NCBI GenBank assembly: GCA_029964075.1
Contig: CM057141.1
Span: 1,426,001 to 1,490,000, forward strand
Origin: Patiria pectinifera
Lineage: Eukaryota; Echinodermata; Asteroidea; Valvatida; Asterinidae
Direction of reading: 5' to 3'
Length of the DNA: 64,000 bases
Shown here: positions 51,627 through 62,683 of the stretch, one piece after another
Layout of the letters: every line of letters begins with the position of its first letter
How positions within the stretch are numbered: the first letter of the stretch is position 1
Made by a program: the position numbers and the translations under genes
The notes under the pieces: model-generated
Databases searched by the model: none
What the model was told of the DNA's origin: nothing
The model's input: the letters and a program-made list of their open reading frames with translations, nothing else

Positions 51627-52526
51627 ATGGCTTCGTCTGATAACATGTCTCATGTGGATACAAGTGATACTCCAAAAGTTCTTACTGGTGTCAGCTTTAT
51701 ACTGAATTTTTTGATGATTTTATCTTGGAATCCATTTTGTTTGCTTGTTATCAATCGGATGACTACAATTCAACCATCCACTAGAGCTTTCATGTCGTCT
51801 CTCGCACTTTCAGATCTTGGAATGGGATTATGTGTACTTTTCCCAACAATAATCTGCAGATACCTAACATGTCCTTATTCGGTTATAGACGCACTATCAT
51901 TTCTTTACAACGTATTCTTAATTGAGTGCATTCTGTCACTGCTGCTACTGACCATTGACCGGTACCTCGCCATTGCCCAGTGTCTGCACTACCCACGATT
52001 GGTGACACTCCGTCGAGCAGTGTTTTCTATTATTTGCACTTGGGTGCTTGCTACACTATTTTCCACTTTGATGTTGGTAGAACGCATTATAAACAACAAA
52101 TTGTATGCTATAACCTTTATTATAATTGGAATGATTTTACTGGTGTTGCTTACTGTTGTGGTTTTATACCTTCACATTTTGGTGATTGCAAGACGGCAGG
52201 CTCGACGCATTGCCCAAGAAAACCAAGTAGCACCACAAAGAATCAGCTCCAAGTCTTTCACCACTGTGGCTTTAACGCTGGCTTTTTTGTCTGTGTGCTG
52301 GACTCCTTATCTCACATGGTTATTTCTTGGAATGACAGGCTCACAAGTATCTGACAGCACCACCAGGTTTCTCTATGTTTTTGTTGTAACCACCTTCTAC
52401 ATGAGCTTCTGGTTGGATGGAATAATCTTACACATGCGGAACAGGGAGTTCAGGAAGGTTCTCTACAAGATAGTATCTGCTGGATTCCGTAAAGTCAGAC
52501 AGAGATGTAACCACACTCAGGCGTAA
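51627..52526 (+). CDS. Intronless class A GPCR, array 2 copy 1
   Basis: A complete 299-residue seven-helix receptor. Landmarks are N35 (1.50), D63 (2.50, in LALSDL), DRY at 111-113, W139 (4.50), CWTP at 224-227 with the toggle Trp, and DGIIL at 264-268 where NPxxY is expected, followed by the basic helix 8 (HMRNREFRKVLYKI). Position 3.25 is Ile rather than Cys, ECL2 (about 151-162) has no Cys, and TM5 has no Pro. The conserved disulfide is therefore absent, as is known for melanocortin, cannabinoid and adenosine-type receptors, which this gene may be distantly related to (inference). N6-M-S is a glycosylation sequon. It is not closely related to the array 1 genes. Ligand unknown. Confidence 0.92.
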   Translation: MASSDNMSHVDTSDTPKVLTGVSFILNFLMILSWNPFCLLVINRMTTIQPSTRAFMSSLALSDLGMGLCVLFPTIICRYLTCPYSVIDALSFLYNVFLIECILSLLLLTIDRYLAIAQCLHYPRLVTLRRAVFSIICTWVLATLFSTLMLVERIINNKLYAITFIIIGMILLVLLTVVVLYLHILVIARRQARRIAQENQVAPQRISSKSFTTVALTLAFLSVCWTPYLTWLFLGMTGSQVSDSTTRFLYVFVVTTFYMSFWLDGIILHMRNREFRKVLYKIVSAGFRKVRQRCNHTQA

Positions 52527-52574
52527 TCCATCACTTCAGAGACAATGTTTTAGATCCAAGATATATCACCCTGC

Positions 52575-52800
52575 ATCCGCCACCCGGAGCTAGCAGCCCA
52601 CAACACCATCCTGTGGGAGCCGACTCATGGAACTGCCAGGAGGGGGCGGAGACGAGCCACGTGTATCGACACACTGCGGCGGGACGTTGGTCTCAGTGAC
52701 ACAGGGGAGCTGAGGACCCTAATGCTGGATAGGGATGAGTGGAGGGCGACGACCAAGTCCTGAGTTGGTGTAGGCTAGGCTACATCCTCGCATTGCATCG
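52575..52800 (+). mobile_element. LINE 3' end fragment (sense), unit 1
   Basis: Reads HNTILWEPTHGTARRGRRRA, then TCIDTLRRDVGLSDTGELR and MLDRDEWRATTKS before a stop, followed by CATCGCAT-type short repeats. This matches the last residues and repeat tail of LINE reverse transcriptases. It is a different element from the antisense one. Confidence 0.55.
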
Positions 52801-52979
52801 CATATCACCCTGGGCAGATCACTTCACTTTCTACAGACACTACATGTAGAAGAAGTACTTTTCTTGGTTCAAGCTTGAGACTTTTTGTCTGTCCTGTACA
52901 TTTTTTAGGACTTTTTAAAAGAACTTTTCGTACTTCAATGCTTTAGATTGGAACAAAATTTCCAAAACGTTTCTGTGTC

Positions 52980-53560
52980 CAAACCCTGTCGCGAACTACA
53001 CCACCACTTATCTCATAATGCTCGCATTATTAGACCATACATAAATGAGAAAGCTAGTGAGTATGCCACCCGAGCTTTAGTAGCAACAAGACTTGATTAC
53101 GGTAACTCTCTTCTGTATGGAGTAAACTCATCCCAAATTCAATGTACAAAATCTACAGCAAAGCTAATCTTCAAGGCCCGAAAAACGTGATCACGTCACT
53201 CCCTTGTAGGAACACCTCAAGTACACTGGCTTCCCATCAAGCAACGTATAACATTCAAAATTCTGACTGTTGTTTAAAAGTGTCTTCACAACAAAGCTCC
53301 GACCTATCTTGGCTCTCTCATCATGCCGCATCACTCTGCAAGACCTGGCCTCTGCTCCAGTCAGGACACGACCCTGCTCCATGTGCCCAGAACATCTACC
53401 ACATCTGGTGACAATGCATTCCAGGCACAAGCACCTCGGCTCTGGAATGATCATCCACAGCTCATCCGCCTGTGTCCTTTCTTGGATGTTTCAGGAAGAC
53501 TCTCAAAACGTATTTATTTGATAAGTAATTCATGTTTTAGTATTAATTCTAGTTATTGTT
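52980..53560 (+). mobile_element. CR1/L2-like LINE 3' fragment (sense), unit 1
   Basis: Degenerate frames carry ATRALVATRLDYGNSLLYG, then HWLPIKQRITFKIL, KAPTYLGSLI, PRTSTTSGDNAFQAQAPRLW and RLSKRIYL. Order and spacing fit the end of a Jockey/CR1/L2-type reverse transcriptase. There are several frameshifts, so it is inactive. Confidence 0.65.
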
Positions 53561-53689
53561 CAGCGTTGTGAAACCACAATGGCGCTTTATAAGTACCTTC
53601 ATTGTATTGTGTTATAAAGACTACATGTACAGTGATGTTTTCCTGTTGAAGTGAATATGTGATTTGCTAACATATTTCTTTGTACTTAA

Positions 53690-54036
53690 AGGGAAAATAC
53701 AACATTTGCAAACATCAAAAAATTAAACTACCAAATCATTTTGAAATACCTTGCTGGACTGTTAGTGAATGACATTGTAAAGCATCCTGTAAAATCATGG
53801 CACCTGGTATACTGTCATTTTCAAGAAAAGTGGTAACTGATCGGCCGATCACTGTTGGAAACAACTGGCTTTTTTCAAATACTGGCCCCAATTGACGACC
53901 ATCGCACTTTGCAATTGATTACAAACCTATGACAATTCCCAATGTATGTAAACTGCTTTGTTTCTTCTTATATGGAGTCACCCCAATTCCATCCATTTCT
54001 GAAAAATACAACAAAAGCAAATGATGTATATTCCCT
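53690..54036. mobile_element. MITE, AGGGAA-terminal TTAA family, internally deleted, unit 1
   Basis: A 347-bp copy with TTAA on both sides (53686-53689, 54037-54040). Compared with the copy at 62684 it lacks about 170 bp in the middle. It sits at the same place in the repeat unit as that copy. Confidence 0.75.
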
Positions 54037-54040
54037 TTAA

Positions 54041-55640
54041 GCTGGAAACACTGCATGCAACTTTCATTCACAGAAATGTTGATAATGTAAAGTGTGACTA
54101 ACAGAACTCTGCAAACAATGTTATTCTCATTAGATAATCCAAAAATACAATACAGGGTACGGTAGTTAGAGGTCTAACTAGTTTCTTGCACACACAGAAA
54201 TAAAATATAATCTCGGAAGGTACACATATTTAGGATGTGACATTTAAAGGTTTAAACAAACAAAAAATCTAGATCCATTTACAAATTTTCCAAAACATTT
54301 AAACAAAACCCAAATTATTAAAAAGGGACCTATGTTCACCGTTCACGCAGTTTTTCGCTGAGTTAAACCTACAAAGCACAAATAATTAACGATGATTTCA
54401 AACCTATTTAATTTGCAATTTTAACCTTTGAAGCACTTCAATACTTGATTACATCGGGGCACACGTAGTTAAGTTTTAAATTTATCAGCGACTGCCATTG
54501 TTGATTCATCATGTTAATCACATCGTTCTGCAGACCATGCGTCAGTCTTTGTGAATGCCTAAAGTTTAAACGTTTCTTAAAATATTTGCTAAACGTTCAC
54601 AAATTAAACGCAAAGTCACATCCTTATCGGGTACTCAATTTTCTGCAGTTAAAAATGCCTTTCTTTAACAGAGGGCACTCGTTTTGTATCACTATTCATA
54701 AATACCTACTTATTCACATTGGTCGAGAGCCCGTCATGTGGGTGGTTTTTAACGGTTGATAAAACACCAATTGGTTCTACATGTAAATACTTGTTTCCAG
54801 TATCACATGAATTTGGACTCCTATGAAATCTGTTTCCTTTTACCCTTTTATTGCTTGAACCCTTGCAATCTTCACTTAAGCATGCTCAATACTTCCAATG
54901 GGTCTGTATTTCATAGAGTCCTAAATTCACACAACACCGGCACCGACGCGTTCTGCGCCATAATCGCGCAGTTTGCGCCACATGCACGCCAATCTCCATA
55001 TGAGGAGATTTCTAGTACTACTTGCGAGAGGCACGTAACCATAAACAATGTTTTTGTGGGGTTTTTTGAAAATCTATTTTATAAGTTAATATTAGCTCAC
55101 GTGAAGACGCTATGGCTTTGAGCACATGCAGAATAACGCAACTTGTGTGTACTTTGCGCGCTGTGTCCCATCCATATTGTCAATAAAATGCAAAAGTCAA
55201 TTCTGATCATATGGTGAGAGAACACAAAGGCACCACCCAAAACTTGCCACTCAAAAGTAGAGGAATACAATACTCTGTGATTTCATTACATTAAAAGGTT
55301 ACAACAGATGTATGGTATGTACTTTGGTTGATGTATTAGTGTCACTCACATCTTCAGAGGGAATCAGATGCGCAATTTTCTCTAATGAAACCTCAATCTC
55401 AGGGCTTTCAAATTATAAACTCAAAGAGCATTTTGGTGATTAAATTTTGGAAGTCTAGGGCAGGAGATTCATTTTAATGGTTGATTAATTGAAAAAGTCA
55501 ACAGGTTGATTAATTGTAAAACTGCCATCACTTGAAAGGATGGTAAACAGTTTTAAGACATTGCCATGATTACTTGTCTCAATCTCCGTATAGGGACATC
55601 CTATCTCATAGAGGAGAAATCTAAAACAGGATGGTAAATA
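54041..55640. repeat. Array 2 intergenic unit sequence
   Basis: It matches 49285-50880 and 58291-59860 with scattered differences. A possible AATAAA lies in CAATAAAATGC at about 55181. No gene is supported; short open frames such as MPFFNRGHSF at about 54655 recur in each unit but change length. Confidence 0.6.
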
Positions 55641-55686
55641 CAATTAACAGTGACTTTCCCAATGACATGCGCTTCATCATCAGGTA

Positions 55687-56180
55687 TTAAAGCCGAACAT
55701 CGTCGGCGGCAGCGATCACTTGTGGCCGAGTATGATCGTCTAACAAGCAGGCTTTCATTTGGGTCCCTGCGAACCCCGAGTGGCTGACATAGCCTGATCC
55801 TTGAGCCACATATTTGGCCACATACATAGCAGGAAAGTCCTGAGGCACTGTAACTCGACATCTTTGGAGCCGGGTTTTTTTCTCGCTCTTTTCTGAGGGC
55901 CTGTTTGCGCTTTTCCTCCTGCTGTCGTGCTTGTTCAAAGTGTTCTATCCCTTCGTACAGTAACTTCCTCCAGAGAGTCGCTCCAGTGCAAGTGTCTCCC
56001 ATGTGTTGACAACAACGTTACACTTCATGGTGTCCTTGAAGTGTTTCCTCTGTCCTCCGCTTGAACAGTGCCCCTCTCGAAACTGACCAAAGACCACTTG
56101 TTTTTGGAAGGCGAAAGTCTGACATACTGAGTATATGGCTGACTGTCTCAGTTGGTGACAGATAGCCACGTCTTCGATGC
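55687..56180 (-). mobile_element. LINE 3' fragment (antisense), unit 2
   Basis: The third copy of the antisense reverse-transcriptase end, here with LSMSDFRLPK, KCNVVVNTWETLALERL, HFEQARQQEEKRKQALRKER and CYVCGQICGSRI. The same position relative to the gene as in unit 1. Confidence 0.6.
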
Positions 56181-56377
56181 TCGTGCTGTTCGCCTACCCC
56201 AGAATGCTGATGTTGGTTTGTCTCTCTTCCCACTTAATGCCTACGTGTACATAAAAGTTGGTGACAAAGACACTGTAGCTCAGAGAAGAGCAACCGGCAA
56301 GGCTGCAGCACAGACCCCGAGTCATAAATTGCTAGAAACAAGCAGCAGCTTAAGACAGTAATTCTCTGAATATCATC

Positions 56378-57283
56378 ATGGCTTCGTCTGATAACATGTC
56401 TCATGTGGATACAAGTGATACTCCAAAAGTTCTTACTGGTGTCAGCTTTATACTGAATTTTTTGATGATTTTATCTTGGAATCCATTTTGTTTGCTTGTT
56501 ATCAATCGGATGACTACAATTCAACCATCCACTAGAGCTTTCATGTCGTCTCTCGCACTTTCAGATCTTGGAATGGGATTATGTGTACTTTTCCCAACAA
56601 TAATCTGCAGATACCTAACATGTCCTTATTCGGTTATAGACGCACTATCATTTCTTTTCAACGTATTCTTAATTGAGTGCATTCTGTCACTGCTGCTACT
56701 GACCATTGACCGGTACCTCGCCATTGCCCAGTGTCTGCACTACCCACGATTGGTGACACTCCGTCGAGCAGTGTTTTCTATTATTTGCACTTGGGTGCTT
56801 GCTACACTATTTTCCACTTTGATGTTGGTAGTGAGCATTACAAGTATATACAACCTATTATATGCTATAATCTTTATGAGAATTGGAATGATTTTACTGG
56901 TGTTGCTTACTGTTGTGGTTTTATACCTTCACATTTTGGTGATTGCAAGACGGCAGGCTCGACGCATTGCTCAAGAAAACCAAGTAGCACCTCAAAGAAT
57001 CAGCTCCAAGTCTTTCACCACTGTGGCGGTAACATTGACTTTTTTGTCTGTGTGCTGGATTCCTTATTTCACATGGGTATTTCTTGGAATAACAGGCACA
57101 CAAGTATCTGAGAGCACCAACGGGTTTCTCACTGTATTTGGTGCAACCACCTTCAACATGAGCTTCTGGTTGGATGGAATAATCTTACACATGCGGAACA
57201 GGGAGTTCAGGAAGGTTCTCTACAAGATAGTATCTGCTGGATTCCGTAAAGTCAGACAGAGATGTAACCACACTCAGGCGTAA
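56378..57283 (+). CDS. Intronless class A GPCR, array 2 copy 2
   Basis: A complete 301-residue receptor, identical to copy 1 through TM3 apart from one Tyr/Phe change (FLFNVF). It then differs in ECL2 (LVVSITSIYNLLYAIIFM), TM6 (CWIPYFTWVF), ECL3 and early TM7 (SESTNGFLTVFGATTFNM). DRY, W4.50 and DGIIL are kept and the cytoplasmic tail is identical. As in copy 1, there is no Cys at 3.25 or in ECL2. The variable parts are the extracellular and ligand-facing ones. Confidence 0.92.
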   Translation: MASSDNMSHVDTSDTPKVLTGVSFILNFLMILSWNPFCLLVINRMTTIQPSTRAFMSSLALSDLGMGLCVLFPTIICRYLTCPYSVIDALSFLFNVFLIECILSLLLLTIDRYLAIAQCLHYPRLVTLRRAVFSIICTWVLATLFSTLMLVVSITSIYNLLYAIIFMRIGMILLVLLTVVVLYLHILVIARRQARRIAQENQVAPQRISSKSFTTVAVTLTFLSVCWIPYFTWVFLGITGTQVSESTNGFLTVFGATTFNMSFWLDGIILHMRNREFRKVLYKIVSAGFRKVRQRCNHTQA

Positions 57284-57324
57284 TCCATCACTTCAGAGAC
57301 AATGTTTTAGATCCAAGATATATC

Positions 57325-57565
57325 ACCCTGCATCCGCAACCCGGAGCTAGCAGCCCACAACACCATCCGGTGGGAGCCGACTCATGGAACTGCCAGGAGG
57401 GGGCGGAGACGAGCCACGTGTATCGACACGCTGCGACGGGACGCTGGTCTCAGTGACACAGGGGAGTTGAGGACCCTAATGCTGGATAGGGATGAGTGGA
57501 GGGCAGCGACCAAGTCCTGAGTTGGTGTAGGCTAGGCTACATCCTCGCATCGCATCGCATCGCAT
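57325..57565 (+). mobile_element. LINE 3' end fragment (sense), unit 2
   Basis: Second copy of the THGTARRGRRRA / LRRD(A)GLSDTGELR fragment with a longer (CGCAT)n tail at about 57546-57564. Confidence 0.55.
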
Positions 57566-57599
57566 ATCACCCTGGGCAGATCACTTCACTTTTCTGCAG

Positions 57600-58165
57600 A
57601 TGCTACCACTTATCTCATATTGCTCGCATTATTAGACCATACACAAATGAGGAAGCTATTGAGTATGCCACCCGAGCTTTAGTAGCAACAAGACTTGATT
57701 ACGGTAACTCTCGGCTGTATGGAGTAAACTCATCCCAAATTCAACGTACAAAATCTGCAGCAAAGCTAATCTTCAAGGCCCGAAAAACGTGATCACGTCA
57801 CTCCCTTGTTGGAACACCTCAAGTACACTGGCTTCCCATCAAGCAACGTATAAATAACATTCACAATTTTGACTGTTGTTTAAAAGTGTTTTCACAACAA
57901 AGCTCCGACCTATCTTGGCTCTCTCATCATGCCGCATCACTCTGCAAGACCTGGTCTCCGCTCCAGTCTGGACACGACCCTGCTCCAAGTGCCCAGAACA
58001 TCCACCACAGCTGGTGACAATGCATTCCAGGCACATGCACCTCGGCTCTGGAATGATCATCCACAGCTCATCCGCGTGTGTCCTTCCTTGGATGTTTCAG
58101 GAAGACTCTCAAAACATATTTATTTGATAAGTGATTCATGTTTTAGTATTAATTCTAGTTATTGT
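57600..58165 (+). mobile_element. CR1/L2-like LINE 3' fragment (sense), unit 2
   Basis: It carries SHIARIIRPYTNEEA, ATRALVATRLDYGNSRLYG and APRLWNDHPQL. About 180 bp present at 52810-52990 of unit 1 are missing here, joining the two LINE pieces more closely. Confidence 0.62.
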
Positions 58166-58286
58166 TCAGCGTTGTAAAACCACAATGGCGCTTTATAAGT
58201 ACCATTATTGTACTGTATTATAAAGACTACAGTGATGTTTTCCTTTTGAAGTGAATATGTGAATTTGCTAACATCTTTCTTTGTAC

Positions 58287-58290
58287 TTTA
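58287..58290. other. Empty MITE target site, unit 2
   Basis: GTAC-TTTA-GCTGG at the exact position where units 1 and 3 carry the TTAA-flanked MITE. Unit 0 has another empty site, TTAA at 49281-49284. Confidence 0.7.
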
Positions 58291-59870
58291 GCTGGAAATA
58301 CTGCATGCAACTTTCATTCACAGAAATGTTGATAATGTAAAGTGTGACTACCAGAACTCTGCAATTAATGTCATTCTCATTAGATAATCCAAAAATACAA
58401 TACAGGGGACCGTAGTTTGAGGTCTAACTAGTTTCTTGCACACACACAAATAAAATATAACCTCGGATGGTATTATTAAGGATGTGACGTATAAAAGGTT
58501 TAAACAAACAAAAAATCTAAATCCATTTACAAATTTTCCAAAAACATTTCAACAAAACCCAAATTATTAAAAAGGGACCTATGTTCACCGTTCACGCAGT
58601 TTTCCACTGAGTTAAACCTACAAAGCACAATTTTAACCTTTGAAGCACTTCAACACTTGCTTACATTCGGGGCACACGTAGTTAAGTTTTTACTTTTTCA
58701 GTGACTGCCATTATTGATTTATGTCAATCACACCGTTCTGTACACACAATGAGCAGGCATCAGCCTTTGTGAATGCCTCAACGTTTAAACGTTTCTTAAA
58801 ATATTTGCTAAACATTCACAAAATTAAACGCAAAGTCACATCCTTATCGGGTAGTCAATTTTCTGCAGTTAAAAATGCCTTTCTTTAATAGAGGGCACTC
58901 ATTTTGTATCGCTATTCATAAATACCTACCTACCCACTTCTATTGGTTGAGAGCCCATCATGTGGGTGGTTTTAAACGGTTGATAAAACACCAATTGGTT
59001 CTACATGTCAATACTTTTTTCCAGTATCCCGTGAATTTGGACTCCTATGAAATCTGGTCCTTTTTACCCTTTTATTGCTTGAACCCTTGCCAGCTTCACT
59101 TAAGCATGCTCAATACTTCCAATGAGTCTGTATTTCATGGAGTCCTAAATTCACACAACACCGGCACCGCCGCGTTCTGCGCCATAATCGCGCAGTTTGT
59201 GCAACGTGCACGCCAATCTCCATATAAGGAGATTTCTAGTACTACATACATGTACATACCATAAACATTGTTTTTTGTTCGTTTAAAAAAAAAAAAATTT
59301 ATAAGTCAATATAAGCTCAATATAAGCTCACGTGAAGACGCTATTGCTTTGTGCACAATCCGAATACAACAACTAGTGTGTACTTTTCTGTGTCCCATCC
59401 ACACCGGTATTGTCAATAAAATGTTAAAGACAATTCTGATCAGATGGTGCTCAAGAGAACACAAAGGCACCACCCAAAACATGCCACTCAAATTGACAGC
59501 AATACAATATTTTAAAATTTCAATTAAATTAAGAATTAAAAAAGATGTATGGTATGTACTTTGGTTGATGTATTAGTGTCACTCAAATCTTCAGAGGGAA
59601 TCAGTTGCGCAATTTTCTCTAATGAAACATCAATCTCAAAGCTTTCAAATTATAAACTCAAAGAGCATTTTGGTGATTAAATTTTGGAAGTCCAGGGCAG
59701 GAGACTCATTTTAATGGTTGATTAATTGAAAAAGTCAACAGGGTGATTAATTGTGAAACTGCCATCACTTGAAAGGATGGTAAACAGTTTCAAGACATTG
59801 CCATGATTACTTGTCTCAATCTCCGTATAGGGACATCCTATCTCATAGAGGAGCAAATCTAAAACAGGAT
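58291..59870. repeat. Array 2 intergenic unit sequence, unit 2 to 3
   Basis: It matches the intergenic block at 54041-55640. Small deletions shorten this unit, giving a 4,237-bp spacing between copies 2 and 3 against 4,751 bp between copies 1 and 2. No gene seen. Confidence 0.6.
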
Positions 59871-59926
59871 GGTAAATACAATTAACAGTGACTTTCCCAA
59901 TGACATGCGCTTCATCATCAGGTATT

Positions 59927-60415
59927 AAAGCCGAACATCGTCGGCGGCAGTGATCACTTGTGGTCGAGTATGATCGTCTAACAAGCAGGCTTTCATTTGG
60001 GTCCCTCCGAACCCCGAGTGGCTGATATAGCCTGATCCTTGAGCCACATATTCGGCCACATACATAGCAGGAAAGTCCTGAGGTACCGTAACTCGACATC
60101 TTTGGAGCCGGGTTTTTTCTCGCTCGTTTCTGAGGGCCCGTTTGCACTTTTCCTCCTGCTGTCGTGCTTGTTCAAAGTGTTCTATCCCTTCGTACAGTAA
60201 CTTCCTCCAGAGAGTCGCTCCAGTGCAAGTGTCTCCCATGTGTTGACAACAATGTTACACTTCATGGTGTCCTTGAAGTGTTTCCTCTGTTCTCCACTTG
60301 AACAGAGCCCCTCTCGAAACTGACCAAAGACCACTTGTTTTTGGAAGGCAAAAGTCTGACATACTGAGTATCTGGCTGACTGTCTCAGTTGGTGACAGAT
60401 AGCCACGTCTTCGAT
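59927..60415 (-). mobile_element. LINE 3' fragment (antisense), unit 3
   Basis: Fourth copy of the antisense reverse-transcriptase end, with LSMSDFCLPK, KCNIVVNTWETLALERL and CYVCGRICGSRI. Closest to unit 2. Confidence 0.6.
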
Positions 60416-60614
60416 GCTCGTGCTGTTCGCCTACCCCAGAATGCTGATGTTGGTTCGTCTCTCTTCCCACTTAATGCCTACGTGTACATAAAAGTTGGTG
60501 ACAAAGACACTGTAGCTCAGAGAAGAGCAACCGGCAAGGCTGCAGCACAGACCCCGAGTCATAAATTGCTAGAAACAAGCAGCAGCTTAAGACAGTAATT
60601 CTCTGAATATCATC

Positions 60615-61520
60615 ATGGCTTCGTCTGATAACATGTCTCATGTGGATACAAGTGATACTCCAAAAGTTCTTACTGGTGTCAGCTTTATACTGAATTTTTT
60701 GATGATTTTATCTTGGAATCCATTTTGTTTGCTTGTTATCAATCGGATGACTACAATTCAACCATCCACTAGAGCTTTCATGTCGTCTCTCGCACTTTCA
60801 GATCTTAGCATGGGATTATTTGGAATTATCCCAGTGATAATCTGCAGATACCTAACATGTCCTAATTCGGTTAGAGTATTTGAAAACATTCTTTACGGCG
60901 TATTCTTAATTGAGTGCATTCTGTCACTGCTCTTACTGACCATCGACCGGTACCTCGCCATTGCCCGGTGTCTGCACTACCCACGATTGGTGACACTCCG
61001 TCGAGCAGTGATTTCTATTATTTGCAGTTGGGTGATTGCTACACTATTTTCCACTTTGGTAGTGGTAGTAAGCATTACAAGTATATACAACCAATTATAT
61101 GCTATAACCTTTATTATAGTTGGAGTCGTTCTGCTGGTGCTGCTTACTGTTGTGGTTTTATACCTTCACATTTTGGTGATTGCAAGACGACAGGCTCGAC
61201 GCATTGCCCAAGAAAACCAAGTGGCACCTCAAAGAATCAGCTCCAAGTCGTTCACCACTGTGGCTTTAACATTGACTTTTTTGTCTGTGTGCTGGATTCC
61301 TCATTTCACATGGTTATTAATTAGAATGACAGACACACAAGTATCTGAGAGCACCACCAGGTTTCTCTCTGTTTTTGCTACAACCACCTTCTACATGACC
61401 TTCTGGTTGGATGGAATAATCTTACACATGCGGAACAGGGAGTTCAGGAAGGTTCTCTACAAGATAGTATCTGCTGGATTCCGTAAAGTCAGACAGAGAT
61501 GTAACCACACTCAGGCGTAA
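60615..61520 (+). CDS. Intronless class A GPCR, array 2 copy 3
   Basis: A complete 301-residue receptor. It shares the N-terminus and TM1 with copies 1 and 2, then diverges in TM2-ECL1 (LSMGLFGIIPVIICRYL), the start of TM3 (NSVRVFENILYGVF), TM4-ECL2 (SWVIATLFSTLVVVVSIT) and TM6 (CWIPHFTWLLIRM). DRY, CWIP and DGIIL are kept, ICL3 differs by one residue (VAPQRISSKSF is common to all), and the tail is identical. No TM3/ECL2 cysteine pair. The upstream 400 bp are nearly the same as those of copy 2. Confidence 0.92.
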   Translation: MASSDNMSHVDTSDTPKVLTGVSFILNFLMILSWNPFCLLVINRMTTIQPSTRAFMSSLALSDLSMGLFGIIPVIICRYLTCPNSVRVFENILYGVFLIECILSLLLLTIDRYLAIARCLHYPRLVTLRRAVISIICSWVIATLFSTLVVVVSITSIYNQLYAITFIIVGVVLLVLLTVVVLYLHILVIARRQARRIAQENQVAPQRISSKSFTTVALTLTFLSVCWIPHFTWLLIRMTDTQVSESTTRFLSVFATTTFYMTFWLDGIILHMRNREFRKVLYKIVSAGFRKVRQRCNHTQA

Positions 61521-61568
61521 TCCATCACTTCAGAGACAATGTTTTAGATCCAAGATATATCACCCTGC

Positions 61569-61795
61569 ATCCGCAACCCGGAGCTAGCAGCCCACAACAC
61601 CATCCTGTGGGAGCCGACTCATGGAACTGCCAGGAGGGGGCGGAGACGAGCCACGTGTATCGACACACTGCGGCGGGACGTTAGTCTCAGTGACACAGGG
61701 GAGCTGAGGACCCTAATGCTGGATAGGGATGAGTGGAGGGCGACGACCAAGTCCTGAGTTGGTGTAGGCTAGGCTACATCCTCGCATTGCATCGC
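61569..61795 (+). mobile_element. LINE 3' end fragment (sense), unit 3
   Basis: Nearly identical to the unit 1 copy at 52575, including the short CATCGCAT tail, and unlike the longer tail in unit 2. Confidence 0.55.
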
Positions 61796-61974
61796 ATATC
61801 ACCCTGGGCAGATCACTTCACTTTCTACAGACACTACATGTAGAAGAAGTACTTTTCTTGGTTCAAGCTTGAGACTTTTTGTCTGTCCTGTACATTTTTT
61901 AGGACTTTTTAAAAGAACTTTTCGTACTTCAATGCTTTAGATTGGAACAAAATTTCCAAAACGTTTCTGTGTCC

Positions 61975-62560
61975 AAACCCTGTCGCGAACTACACCACCA
62001 CTTATCTCATAATGCTCGCATTATTAGACCATACATAAATGAGAAAGCTAGTGAGTATGCCACCCGAGCTTTAGTAGCAACAAGACTTGATTACGGTAAC
62101 TCTCTTCTGTATGGAGTAAACTCATCCCAAATTCAATGTACAAAATCTACAGCAAAGCTAATCTTCAAGGCCCGAAAAACGTGATCACGTCACTCCCTTG
62201 TAGGAACACCTCAAGTACACTGGCTTCCCATCAAGCAACGTATAACATTCAAAATTCTGACTGTTGTTTAAAAGTGTCTTCACAACAAAGCTCCGACCTA
62301 TCTTGGCTCTCTCATCATGCCGCATCACTCTGCAAGACCTGGCCTCTGCTCCAGTCAGGACACGACCCTGCTCCATGTGCCCAGAACATCTACCACATCT
62401 GGTGACAATGCATTCCAGGCACAAGCACCTCGGCTCTGGAATGATCATCCACAGCTCATCCGCCTGTGTCCTTTCTTGGATGTTTCAGGAAGACTCTCAA
62501 AACGTATTTATTTGATAAGTAATTCATGTTTTAGTATTAATTCTAGTTATTGTTCAGCGT
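61975..62560 (+). mobile_element. CR1/L2-like LINE 3' fragment (sense), unit 3
   Basis: Virtually identical to 52980-53560, including the same frameshifts, which points to recent duplication or conversion between units 1 and 3. Confidence 0.65.
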
Positions 62561-62683
62561 TGTAAAACCACAATGGCGCTTTATAAGTACCTTCATTGTA
62601 TTGTGTTATAAAGACTACATGTACAGTGATGTTTTCCTGTTGAAGTGAATATGTGATTTGCTAACATATTTCTTTGTACTTAA

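Noticed and set aside
51980..52354. A 124-codon alternative + frame inside array 2 receptors, also at 56731 and 60914
   Set aside because: Its sequence changes with the receptor codons, with no protein family resemblance; a frame shadow.
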